A stretch of DNA of 19,230 bases from Verrucomicrobiota bacterium (GTDB taxonomy: Bacteria > Verrucomicrobiota > Verrucomicrobiia > Opitutales > UBA2995). Both the position numbers and the translations under genes were made by a program. The notes beneath the pieces are model-generated. The model was not told where the DNA came from. It ran no database searches and was given only the letters and a program-made list of their open reading frames with translations. The stretch is taken from positions 1 through 19,230 of the forward strand of contig JAPUIL010000511.1 in the NCBI GenBank assembly GCA_027297085.1, written 5' to 3'. Positions 1-6,261 of this stretch are shown here, piece after piece (position 1 is the first letter of the stretch; each line of letters opens with the position of its first letter).

Positions 1-822
1 ACCTATGCTGCCAAAGCCAGCCAGCACGCCTTGACCATGGCTGGTATCGATGTCTCTGAAATAGATGGTATCATCATGGCGACTATTATTCCGGATCAAC
101 CGGTACCCAGTTCGGCAAGCGCTTTGGCCAAACACCTGGGAGTACCCGGAGCTCTGGCTTTTGATCTCAACGCCGCCTGCTCAGGTTGGTTATATGCTTT
201 GGAAACTGGCCGGGCGTTTATACGTGCTGGCACGGCAAAAAAGCTCTTGGTGGTAACCGCTGAGCTGTTGTCCCGCATTACCAATTTTGAAGATTACAGT
301 ACGGCCTTCCTCTTTGGCGATGGTGCCGGGGCAGCTGTTTTGACTGACACGCAAGACGGGCACCAGCTGCATCGTTTGCAACTTAGTGGAAATGCAGACC
401 AGTATGAGGCCATTCAACGGGCTGGGGGAGGCGCTAAGAACCCGATCGCTAAACCTGGCTGTGACTTGTCGGATTTTTATCTCACCATTAATGGGACAGC
501 GGTATTTAAATATGCCGTGGTAGCCTTTGCGGACATCATCAAAGAAACCCTCAAGCGGGAGAATCTAACCCTTGATGACGTCGACTGGGTGGTTCCTCAC
601 CAGGCCAACGAGAGGATTCTCAAGGCTGTGAGTAAGCGAGTAGGATTACCTTATGAACGTTTTGTGGTCACCATCGGTAAATACGCAAATACTTCAGCCG
701 CCTCGGTGTCGATGGCACTTGGTTGGGCAGCGGAAGAAGGTATTTTTGAACCGGGAGATAAGATTATCTTCTGTTCCGTTGGTGCGGGGCTGACCTATGC
801 GAGTGGCTTGCTTGAATGGTAA
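1..822 (+). CDS. fabH: Beta-ketoacyl-ACP synthase III (FabH), 5' end cut by window
   Basis: Condenses acetyl-CoA (or another short acyl-CoA) with malonyl-ACP, the initiating step of type II fatty acid synthesis, in the cytoplasm. The frame is open from base 1 through TAA at 820-822. The TTG/ATG codons near 31-39 lie inside the thiolase fold, so roughly the first 50-60 residues of this about 320-residue family lie outside the window. The catalytic triad is visible: Cys in the AACSGW motif (codon at 178-180), His in VPHQAN and Asn in YANTSAAS. The FGDGAGAAVL motif and the C-terminal SVGAGLTYAS motif are also intact. It would normally sit with plsX or other fab genes, but upstream genes are not in the window. 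The gene downstream is in the same direction after 117 nt. KASIII identity is firm; substrate chain-length preference cannot be judged. Confidence 0.95.
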   Translation, partial: TYAAKASQHALTMAGIDVSEIDGIIMATIIPDQPVPSSASALAKHLGVPGALAFDLNAACSGWLYALETGRAFIRAGTAKKLLVVTAELLSRITNFEDYSTAFLFGDGAGAAVLTDTQDGHQLHRLQLSGNADQYEAIQRAGGGAKNPIAKPGCDLSDFYLTINGTAVFKYAVVAFADIIKETLKRENLTLDDVDWVVPHQANERILKAVSKRVGLPYERFVVTIGKYANTSAASVSMALGWAAEEGIFEPGDKIIFCSVGAGLTYASGLLEW

Positions 823-874
823 GTTCATTAAGGGGATCATTTAGTTCATCAAAAGAGTATTAAAATTGGTGATT

Positions 875-891
875 CGAGGGCCCATCCCTCG
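875..891. terminator. Small hairpin downstream of fabH
   Basis: CGAGGG (875-880), a 5-nt loop, then CCCTCG (886-891) form a perfect 6-bp G/C-rich stem 52 nt after the fabH stop. There is no following T tract, so an efficient intrinsic terminator is doubtful. It may be a weak terminator, an mRNA-stabilising hairpin or a remnant of a dispersed repeat. Confidence 0.3.
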
Positions 892-939
892 CTTGGCCCG
901 ATGGTACGAGTATGCTGCCCGGTTCACAGTTCTCTCTCT

Positions 940-2007
940 ATGGATGTACTACTCAAAGTCCTCATTGAAACCCTTGTAATCACCTTGTTTTTGTGGATAG
1001 GAAAATCCGTAATGAAGGCGGAGGTTCCTTTTAAATCTTTGGCGATTACTGCCTTGGCGGGATCTCTGGCCAGTCAGGTTCCATTCCTGGGAACCTACCT
1101 TTCATTCGCAGTCGTGCTTTTCTTTCTTTGGAAAATGGCCCGGGTGGACGTGGTTCCCGATGGAGTATTGATTTTGATAATTGGAAAGGGTGCCGGTTTG
1201 ATCATGATGGTTTATGTGGTCGCCCTGATGATGGATCACGTAGAAACTGATAAACTGGATTCTTTCAGCAACATCCCCATCTACGTAGACGAGGAGGGTA
1301 CCCGCTATTTCGCTACAGGGGAAGAGGTGTTTTACGTCGATGAAAACAACCAGAAGGTCTTTGTGGATGCTGATGTGATACTGGGAATCTCTGAGATAAT
1401 GGAGGTCGCGGAGGGAGAAAAAACCAGCAGTGACTCGTCCGAAGACAGCTCTTTAACCGAAGGAGGCGAACTTCAACAATCTGAGGACTTGGTTGCCAAC
1501 GAAGCTTCCGAAATCGAAAGCAGTAGTCAGATCGGTGAATTTTCGAATCCAATTCTGTCGGACTCAGTTATTCGCGGTGAACCTTTGCCATTTGAAGTCT
1601 TTGTGCCTCGAGGCTGGATGATCGGCCGCAGTGAGGGAGACCTGGCCATTCGCTATGAAGATCATACCTACCTTAATTGCTCTTCGCGACAACAAGGCTC
1701 GGACAACAATACCTATCTCCGTGAAGAAGTGAACCGAGTGTTGTCTCAGTATTCAGGATACGAAGTTGCCAGGCAGGAAATCATAACGATGGATGGTAAG
1801 CGATGGGCCAGGATTCAGTTTATAAATGATCCGGGAGATCAGGTCCTACTGCTGACTCATGCAAATCAATTTGGTTGTTATTCGATCGAACTCAATGGAT
1901 CCTTCCGGCAGTTATCAGCGATGAAAGATATTCTGAATCGCATGATGTTGAGTTTCAATTTTCCTCCGTCCACCCACTTTGTTGCTCAACTCGACGGGGT
2001 AGAATAG
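940..2007 (+). CDS. Unrecognised membrane protein with acidic linker and C-terminal globular domain
   Basis: Function not recognised. With the ATG at 940 the protein is 355 residues. It has hydrophobic segments at about 5-24, 35-65 (probably two helices) and 75-98, then a soluble segment (about 105-155) containing short D/E-V-F/Y-V-D-E repeats. A low-complexity Ser/Glu/Asp-rich linker follows (about 155-205), then a C-terminal domain (about 215-342) starting PLPFEVFVPRGWMI and ending in a helix before MMLSFNFP. That last domain has the general look of the PsbP/DUF1795-like fold (a 'P-x-W' start and a strand-rich core), but this is only a resemblance. An in-frame ATG at 901 would add 13 residues without improving the start; neither has a Shine-Dalgarno sequence. 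940 is preferred because the first membrane helix begins there. It converges with rsmE, 12 nt apart. Confidence 0.7.
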   Translation: MDVLLKVLIETLVITLFLWIGKSVMKAEVPFKSLAITALAGSLASQVPFLGTYLSFAVVLFFLWKMARVDVVPDGVLILIIGKGAGLIMMVYVVALMMDHVETDKLDSFSNIPIYVDEEGTRYFATGEEVFYVDENNQKVFVDADVILGISEIMEVAEGEKTSSDSSEDSSLTEGGELQQSEDLVANEASEIESSSQIGEFSNPILSDSVIRGEPLPFEVFVPRGWMIGRSEGDLAIRYEDHTYLNCSSRQQGSDNNTYLREEVNRVLSQYSGYEVARQEIITMDGKRWARIQFINDPGDQVLLLTHANQFGCYSIELNGSFRQLSAMKDILNRMMLSFNFPPSTHFVAQLDGVE

Positions 2008-2019
2008 GTCCCGTTTGGA

Positions 2020-2733
2020 CTATCCCATTACTCGGGATACTAATGCCAAAGCAGCAACCACTGCTGTCTCTGACCGAAGCACATAGGGCCCCAATGAAAC
2101 GGGTTGAACATCGTGGTCACGCAGCATCTGATATTCGGTGGTTGAGAAATCGCCCTCAGGTCCGATGAAGAGCGTACAAGTGTTTGTTGGAGATATTTCT
2201 TTCCATGGTTTGGTGAATTCCTCCAAGCTTGCCACCAAAGCGGATTCGAAACGTGTATCACTCAAATACTCCCGTAATGAAGCCGGTTCTCTTATTTCTG
2301 GTAGCCATGGATTGCCACTTTGCTTGCAAGCTTCGATGATTTGAGTGTTCCATTTATTCAGCTTTGAAGTAGTTTCTTTTAACTGAACTTGCGTATAATC
2401 TGTGAGGATTGGTTGAAACCGTGACACACCTAACTCGGTAGCCTGACGCAAGATAGTATCGAAGGTTTTGCCTTTTATGAGGGCGATCGCCAGCGTTATT
2501 TGGCGAACCGGTTTTTCGTAGGTCTTTACCTTTTGTTTTACCAGAGATGCATTTTTGCGATCGGTTGTTTCCAGAACCGTATCCCATTCAACTCCCGCAC
2601 CGTTAAATAGCACCACAGCATCTCCCTGCCGTGCCCGATTCGTGCTCACCAAGTGGTGGGACTCGAATGGTGTAAGGGTAACTCGATCCGATTCGGAATC
2701 TAAATTGGGAGCAAAACACCTGAAACCTGCCAT
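2020..2733 (-). CDS. rsmE: 16S rRNA (uracil-1498-N3)-methyltransferase RsmE
   Basis: Methylates N3 of U1498 in helix 44 of 16S rRNA in the assembled 30S subunit, using S-adenosylmethionine. It is a SPOUT (trefoil-knot) enzyme. Length is 237 residues, usual for the family (about 240). An N-terminal PUA-like domain occupies about 1-70. The SPOUT domain carries the diagnostic motifs EACKQSGN (134-141), IGPEGDFS (190-197) and LGPYVLRSETA (214-224), which build the knot and SAM pocket. The canonical ERS-type loop (about 111-119) is altered to TDYTQVQL, a common kind of variation. Start is ATG at 2733-2731; no Shine-Dalgarno is visible upstream (GCATCATCAGTAA). This is the orthodox copy; a divergent paralog lies about 0.9 kb away. 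It is transcribed away from rsmD across a 333-bp intergenic region. Confidence 0.95.
   Translation of the reverse strand: MAGFRCFAPNLDSESDRVTLTPFESHHLVSTNRARQGDAVVLFNGAGVEWDTVLETTDRKNASLVKQKVKTYEKPVRQITLAIALIKGKTFDTILRQATELGVSRFQPILTDYTQVQLKETTSKLNKWNTQIIEACKQSGNPWLPEIREPASLREYLSDTRFESALVASLEEFTKPWKEISPTNTCTLFIGPEGDFSTTEYQMLRDHDVQPVSLGPYVLRSETAVVAALALVSRVMG
2021..2039. terminator. Hairpin at the convergent ends of the membrane-protein gene and rsmE
   Basis: TATCCC (2021-2026), a 7-nt loop and GGGATA (2034-2039) form a 6-bp stem between two converging genes, inside the last codons of rsmE and 14 nt after the plus-strand stop. No T tract follows on either strand, so a termination role is only suggested by position. 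Confidence 0.3.
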
Positions 2734-2825
2734 TTACTGATGATGCTACAATTTCAGGAAAAATGTCCAGATCGGCTCCGGGGCATTTTCTGTCTTCGGG
2801 CTTGGAACCCATGGTACGCAAAGAA

Positions 2826-2843
2826 GCTCCGCTTTCACGGAGC
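2826..2843. repeat. Hairpin, possible dispersed intergenic element
   Basis: GCTCCG (2826-2831), loop CTTTCA, CGGAGC (2838-2843): a perfect 6-bp stem with G/C-rich flanks (GAA before, CTCCC after). It lies 93 nt before the rsmE start, so it would be in the rsmE leader if transcription begins upstream. On the minus strand the stem is followed by TTCTTTG, a poor T tract. A dispersed-repeat origin is a guess from its appearance only. Confidence 0.3.
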
Positions 2844-2880
2844 CTCCCTTGCTTAACAAACTACAAACTTGACTGAAACT

Positions 2881-2991
2881 ATGAACTTTACTCTAAAATT
2901 GCTCTTAGCTTTGTTGATTAAGACGATGGTTCGCTCCATATCGTTCAAAGTTTTCCTGAAAATTTTGGGCAAATTTTCTGATAATCTCTAA
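2881..2991 (+). CDS. Possible small basic hydrophobic peptide (36 aa)
   Basis: ATG at 2881 to TAA at 2989-2991 encodes 36 residues beginning MNFTLKLLLALLIK, followed by a basic amphipathic stretch with Arg/Lys about every fourth position. It looks like a membrane-active small protein or a cryptic signal-like peptide. There is no Shine-Dalgarno sequence, and a TTGACT/TCTAAA promoter candidate overlaps its start, which argues against translation from that promoter. The AT-rich composition would produce such Leu/Lys/Ile runs by chance. Kept as a low-confidence candidate. Confidence 0.15.
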   Translation: MNFTLKLLLALLIKTMVRSISFKVFLKILGKFSDNL

Positions 2992-3066
2992 GTAATTGAA
3001 TTACAACGCATTAGGGCTCATGCCTTTAATGGATTTATTTATAGGAAATCGAATACGCCAGCGATC

Positions 3067-3654
3067 TTGAGAATTTCCGGAGGAAAATCCCGTGGAATAA
3101 CGCTTCGTTGTCCCCGGGGTCAGAAAACCAGACCCGCTGCGGATGCTGTGCGCGAAGCCTTGTTTTCTTCCTTAGGGTCTCGGGTCGAAGCGTGTCGATT
3201 TGTCGATCTGTTTGCCGGGACGGGTGCCTACGGATTGGAGGCCTGGAGCCGAGGAGCTGCGGGCGGAACTTTTGTAGAATACGATTTTGAGTCTGTCCGG
3301 TGTATCAAAGAGAATATGTCACAGGTAGCCAAAAGTGCCAATCTGGATGATAGTGCCCTTGAGTTAGTGCGATCGGACGTGTTCCGATGGCAAGCGTTTG
3401 AAGAACACGCCTATGATATAGTGTTCGCTGATCCACCGTATGCCTCCTTCCCCCAAGTTGCTCCAGACCTTTTTAATTTAGGAAACAGGCTTTTGAAAAA
3501 AGATGGCATGCTGGTGGTTGAGAAACCTGCAGATTTGGAATTGGACCCAGTAGGATGGATTCTGGTAAATCGACTTGGCAAAAAAAGAGGAAGCGGGCCC
3601 TCGGTCGCCTTATGGATGCGAGAGTCCTTCGGAGATCTGGATTCGCAAGATTGA
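3067..3654 (+). CDS. rsmD: 16S rRNA (guanine-966-N2)-methyltransferase RsmD
   Basis: Methylates N2 of G966 in 16S rRNA of the 30S subunit with S-adenosylmethionine. 195 residues, a normal size for RsmD. The N-terminus MRISGGKSRG followed by TRP (21-23) and the ADAVREALFSSL helix is the family signature. The SAM-binding loop VDLFAGTGAYGLEA spans about 46-59, and the catalytic motif IV is DPPY (122-125). The start is the TTG at 3067: the family begins exactly at M-R-I-x-x-G, and upstream ATGs at 3020 and 3029 are out of frame. AGGAAA lies at 3043-3048, a rather long 18 nt away. Its last 45 nt overlap the 3' end of the opposing RsmE-like gene. RsmD often neighbours coaD, which is not seen here. 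Confidence 0.93.
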   Translation: MRISGGKSRGITLRCPRGQKTRPAADAVREALFSSLGSRVEACRFVDLFAGTGAYGLEAWSRGAAGGTFVEYDFESVRCIKENMSQVAKSANLDDSALELVRSDVFRWQAFEEHAYDIVFADPPYASFPQVAPDLFNLGNRLLKKDGMLVVEKPADLELDPVGWILVNRLGKKRGSGPSVALWMRESFGDLDSQD

Positions 3655-4344
3655 GATTGCAGCGATACAGGCAGTTTCTGTTCGTAGAATACGGCTACCC
3701 AAATCTACTAAGGAAAAGCCTGCGTCTCGAAGTGCATGACGTTCCATTGAACTCCAACCGCGTTCTCCTCCCACGGCCAGAGTTACTGGTAAAGTAGGCG
3801 TTTTCCTTCTGCCCAACGTTTCTGTTGATTCATAATTATCCAGGGCAAGAGAAGTTCCCTGGCGCTGTCTTTTTGCCAGCACATTTTGAAGAGACGCATC
3901 CAAGCCGAGTTCCGGCACCTGAGTGCAAAAGGCTTGTTCGGCTCCACGGATGAGTAAACGCTCTGCCTCCCCGGTAGACCATAGCCGGCTATCCCGGTAG
4001 GAGGGCTCACATTTTTCAGTATAAAAAAATGTGATACTTCTTACTCCCAATGATGTACATTCTTGCAGAACCCGTCTGCAAGTCTGAGGACGGCAAAAGC
4101 TAACCCAAAGATCGATTGGGTATAACGAAAGGATCTCCATGTCCCATATAAACGACAGATTTAGTGAGTCGCTGTTTACACTTATCAGGGTTGCTTTTCC
4201 CCTCGGTCCATTGAATTGGCCAACATCGAAAGTTTGGCCGGGTTCTGTATTTAAAACAGAAAGGATATGCTCTGCCCGCGGATCTTCTCTTGAAAGTGGC
4301 CGCTTAAGGTCTTCAAGACTGAAAAGGATGAGATTCAATGGCAA
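3610..4344 (-). CDS. Divergent RsmE-family (SPOUT) RNA methyltransferase paralog
   Basis: A 244-residue SAM-dependent RNA methyltransferase of the RsmE superfamily, clearly different from the orthodox copy at 2020-2733. Visible motifs: RPQTCRRVLQECTSLGV (about 85-101), where the family has the RPK-x-x-RR-x-LQ...LGV helix; an SYRDSRLW segment (115-122); RGAEQAF (133-139), replacing the EACEQS helix; VGGERGWSSME (191-201), replacing IGPEGG; and LGSRILRTETA (215-225), the knot signature. Paralogs with this RPK/RR pattern occur beside true RsmE in other bacteria; the RNA target is unknown to me. Start is TTG at 4344-4342, in the same frame as the upstream permease and just 6 nt after its TGA, so translation is probably coupled. 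It is the distal gene of the csoR-permease operon and overlaps rsmD by 45 nt tail-to-tail. Whether U1498 is its target cannot be told. Confidence 0.85.
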   Translation of the reverse strand: MPLNLILFSLEDLKRPLSREDPRAEHILSVLNTEPGQTFDVGQFNGPRGKATLISVNSDSLNLSFIWDMEILSLYPIDLWVSFCRPQTCRRVLQECTSLGVRSITFFYTEKCEPSYRDSRLWSTGEAERLLIRGAEQAFCTQVPELGLDASLQNVLAKRQRQGTSLALDNYESTETLGRRKTPTLPVTLAVGGERGWSSMERHALRDAGFSLVDLGSRILRTETACIAAISILRIQISEGLSHP

Positions 4345-4350
4345 AAGGAC

Positions 4351-5592
4351 TCAAGCTAATCCTTTGAATTCATAGCCCGCGTCTTTAATGGCGTTGCTCA
4401 ACACTTGTGAATTAAGATTTTCTCCCTCTACCCAGGCCAAATTCTGGGCGGCATCTGCTCGTGCGGCCGAAACTCCGGGAATCTTTTTTAACGCCTGCTC
4501 CACATGATTTGCGCAGTGGCTGCAAGTCATGCCTTCTACTCTTAGAGTGGACATTTCTTCCATGGGCTTGGATTTGTTGTGTGTTTGAAAGAGTGGATAA
4601 ACGTACGCCCAGATTACCATGACTAGCAAGCTGATCCCTGAGATAATCTGTAACAGAGAGTGGCCAGTTGATTGATGAATATGAGCGGCCGTTTCTGCGA
4701 TCACAGCTCCTCCATAGACATCGAGCAACCATCCGCTGGTCCAGGATATGACGACAATAGATACCAGGTAGATGGCGATGGTTCGGCGACCAAGGATTTT
4801 TAGCAGAGTTGTGATGGTGGCAACATTGGTTGCCGGTCCCGCTATCAAAAAAACCAGGGCAGCGCCTGGGCTTACACCAGCTGTCAACAAGGCAAATGCT
4901 ATGGGAATTGACCCGGTTGAGCATACGTAAAGAGGAATGGCTACCATGGTCACTGCCAGGTAAGTGAGCCAGGGATTACTTAAATAGGATTCTCCCCAAT
5001 TTTCCGGGAGTAAGGTACCAAGCAGGCCGGCCAGCAAGATTCCGAGAACCAGCGTTTTACCGATGTCTTGTGGAAGCGTGAAAAATCCGTATCGAAGGGT
5101 TTCTGTCAGTTTTTCGATCGGGCTTTGGTCACTGCGGGTATTTATTTCCGGATTGCTTGTCTGTTCCGGATGCGGACCTTTCTCAAATAGATCAACCAGA
5201 ATGCCCGCGATGATTCCGGATATCAAAGCGACCAGAACTCGAATACCCGCGAAAAGAGGTCCGATGAGGCCAGCGGTAGCGAGAATTGAATCCACGCCTG
5301 TCTGAGGAGTAGAAGTCAAGAATGAGGTGGTAGCGCCTTTGCTTGCGCCCCGTTGATAAAGTGAAGAGGTGACAGGAATGACCCCGCAAGAACAGAGAGG
5401 TAGCGGTACTCCCAACAACGATGCTTTGACTACAGAGCCCAGGGTGCGTTTTCCTAACCAACGCTCAATCAGGTCTTGCTTGATAACGACGGAAAGTAAT
5501 CCGGCGAGAAGGAAGCCGAGCAAAAGAAAAGGAGCCATTTCCATTAAAATGGTCCAGGTCTCACTGCCCAATTCTGTCAGCCAATCCTTCAT
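4351..5592 (-). CDS. Cu/Zn efflux permease (ArsP_1/DUF318 family, SO_0444-like) with C-terminal HMA domain
   Basis: Inner-membrane permease expected to export copper and/or zinc. 413 residues from ATG 5592-5590; the frame is open further upstream, but those codons lie antisense-like over csoR and have no permease homology, while MKDWLTELG starts just before the first helix. Helices occur at about 18-37, 51-73, 103-135, 178-195, 208-225, 232-251, 268-291 and 313-332. Family hallmarks are GVPLPLCSCGVIPV (61-74, with a Cys-Ser-Cys at 67-69), TSTPQTGVDS (93-102) and PLYVCSTGSIP (220-230). GPATN follows at 252-256. A hydrophilic loop (about 138-165) joins the two halves. Residues 347-413 form a ferredoxin-like heavy-metal-associated domain with the Cys357-x-x-Cys360 metal site in GMTCSHC. 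It lies 5 nt after csoR and 6 nt before the RsmE-like gene. Metal identity is inferred from CsoR and the family. Confidence 0.9.
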   Translation of the reverse strand: MKDWLTELGSETWTILMEMAPFLLLGFLLAGLLSVVIKQDLIERWLGKRTLGSVVKASLLGVPLPLCSCGVIPVTSSLYQRGASKGATTSFLTSTPQTGVDSILATAGLIGPLFAGIRVLVALISGIIAGILVDLFEKGPHPEQTSNPEINTRSDQSPIEKLTETLRYGFFTLPQDIGKTLVLGILLAGLLGTLLPENWGESYLSNPWLTYLAVTMVAIPLYVCSTGSIPIAFALLTAGVSPGAALVFLIAGPATNVATITTLLKILGRRTIAIYLVSIVVISWTSGWLLDVYGGAVIAETAAHIHQSTGHSLLQIISGISLLVMVIWAYVYPLFQTHNKSKPMEEMSTLRVEGMTCSHCANHVEQALKKIPGVSAARADAAQNLAWVEGENLNSQVLSNAIKDAGYEFKGLA

Positions 5593-5597
5593 CGTTA

Positions 5598-5867
5598 TTA
5601 TCGGCTGAGCTTGAACATGATGTCGGTCAGTTCCTGGTAGTGCTCCTCTCCGTTTCCTTTCTTGATAGAATCGGTCACACAGGTTTCCAGGTGGTTGCGT
5701 ACAATTTCTTTGGATACACCCCTTAGTGCTTCCTGAATCGCGGCAATTTGCGTGAGAATTTCCAGGCAATAACGTTCATCTTCCACCAGCTTGGCAATAC
5801 CGCCGACTTGGCCCCGAATAATTTTGAGACGTCGCTGTGCTTTGTATTTGTACTCCGGTAATAACAT
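5598..5867 (-). CDS. csoR: CsoR-type copper-sensing repressor (DUF156 family)
   Basis: An 89-residue all-helical DNA-binding repressor that is expected to leave DNA on binding Cu(I), derepressing its own operon. The family core RLKIIRGQVGGIAKLVEDERYCLEILTQ is present. The Cu(I) ligand set Cys34-His59-Cys63 has exactly the spacing (25 and 4) of M. tuberculosis CsoR Cys36-His61-Cys65. The two second-shell residues of that protein (Tyr35, Glu81) also have counterparts, Tyr33 and Glu79. This argues for copper rather than formaldehyde (FrmR), nickel/cobalt (RcnR) or persulfide (CstR) sensing. Start is ATG 5867-5865, close to the family's usual beginning. A palindromic operator sits 11 nt upstream between -35 and -10. 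First gene of the csoR-permease-RsmE-like operon. Confidence 0.92.
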   Translation of the reverse strand: MLLPEYKYKAQRRLKIIRGQVGGIAKLVEDERYCLEILTQIAAIQEALRGVSKEIVRNHLETCVTDSIKKGNGEEHYQELTDIMFKLSR

Positions 5868-5875
5868 ATCCGTCT

Positions 5876-5903
5876 AAAATACCCCCCGGGGGTATCTTGT
5901 CAA
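5876..5903 (-). promoter_or_regulatory. csoR operon promoter
   Basis: On the minus strand: TTGACA (5903-5898), a 16-nt spacer, TATTTT (5881-5876). The -35 matches consensus fully. The expected start of transcription, about 7 nt past the -10, falls near 5869, only about 2 nt before the csoR ATG at 5867, so the mRNA would be almost leaderless. Confidence 0.75.
5879..5895. promoter_or_regulatory. CsoR operator palindrome
   Basis: ATACCCCCCGGGGGTAT is palindromic apart from one extra C at the centre. C-tract/G-tract sites flanked by TA are the typical operators of the CsoR family. It fills the spacer between the -35 and -10, so a bound repressor would occlude RNA polymerase. Confidence 0.85.
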
Positions 5904-6001
5904 GCACCGCAGGTCGAACTTTTTAACGGTTCCGATTCGATTTCCACTGAACACCTTTTGACTGCTTTCTGTCCACGCTACAATTGTATTTTCAGGGGCA
6001 T

Positions 6002-6032
6002 AAAAAAACCTCCGAACCTTGACGGAGGTTTT
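6002..6032 (-). terminator. Intrinsic terminator of tRNA-Gly
   Basis: A 10-bp stem, AAAACCTCCG (6005-6014) with CGGAGGTTTT (6023-6032), and an 8-nt loop. Read on the minus strand it begins 8 nt after the tRNA CCA end and runs into seven T (complement of 6002-6008). It ends before the csoR promoter and insulates it. It may also work weakly on the plus strand. Confidence 0.85.
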
Positions 6033-6040
6033 GAATAAAG

Positions 6041-6114
6041 TGGTGCGGGTGGACGGAATCGGACCGACGTAGCCAGCTTGGAAGGCTGGAGTTCTACCAC
6101 TGAACTACACCCGC
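6041..6114 (-). tRNA. tRNA-Gly(TCC)
   Basis: Minus-strand cloverleaf with encoded CCA (6043-6041). Acceptor is GCGGGTG/CACCCGC with discriminator A. D arm is GTTC-AGTGGTA-GAAC, anticodon stem CCAGC/GCTGG and loop CTTCCAA, giving anticodon TCC (6082-6080), which reads GGA and probably other GGN codons. The variable loop is 4 nt (CTAC). The T arm is GTCGG-TCCGATT-CCGTC, with a T-T mismatch at the second pair and a T loop of TCCGATT instead of the usual TTCGATT. The anticodon leaves no doubt about glycine. Confidence 0.93.
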
Positions 6115-6126
6115 AGAAAAGTCGGC

Positions 6127-6175
6127 TATTTCGTGGTAGAAAGTCTTATTGATCAAGCACTTTTTTATTTTTTTT
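6127..6175 (-). promoter_or_regulatory. Possible tRNA-Gly promoter with A-rich UP element
   Basis: On the minus strand an A tract, AAAAAAAATAAAAAA (6175-6161), lies just upstream of TTGATC (6156-6151), a reasonable -35. With an 18-nt spacer the -10 would be GAAATA (6132-6127), which is poor. Transcription would begin within about 8 nt of the tRNA 5' end. A-tracts upstream of -35 are typical of UP elements at stable-RNA promoters. Confidence 0.4.
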
Positions 6176-6261
6176 AGGCAGAATTTCGAGTGAAATTTTA
6201 CACTTCTTTAACCATGTTCTTCATTGCTTAAGCCCCTACAGTTCACAAGGTTATAAACACC

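Larger units (their letters stand above)
2734..3066. other. Intergenic region between divergent rsmE and rsmD
   Basis: 333 bp between the divergent starts of rsmE and rsmD. It holds a hairpin at 2826-2843, a possible 36-codon ORF at 2881-2991, and a possible plus-strand promoter, TTGACT (2869-2874) with TCTAAA (2892-2897) at a 17-nt spacing. The stretch 2870-3040 is AT-rich. I see no RNA gene or clear terminator with a T tract. An open frame on the minus strand runs from about 2821 into rsmE out of frame. It lacks other support and I treat it as chance. Confidence 0.5.

Noticed and set aside
2603..2821. 72-codon minus-strand open frame entering rsmE out of frame
   Set aside because: Its first about 30 codons lie in the rsmE leader and the rest is out of frame with a solid gene; no motif or ribosome binding site supports it.
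5593..5769. A 59-codon N-terminal extension of the permease frame
   Set aside because: It lies entirely over csoR in another frame, is rich in Cys/Arg/Pro without family similarity, and a good start at 5592 precedes the first helix.
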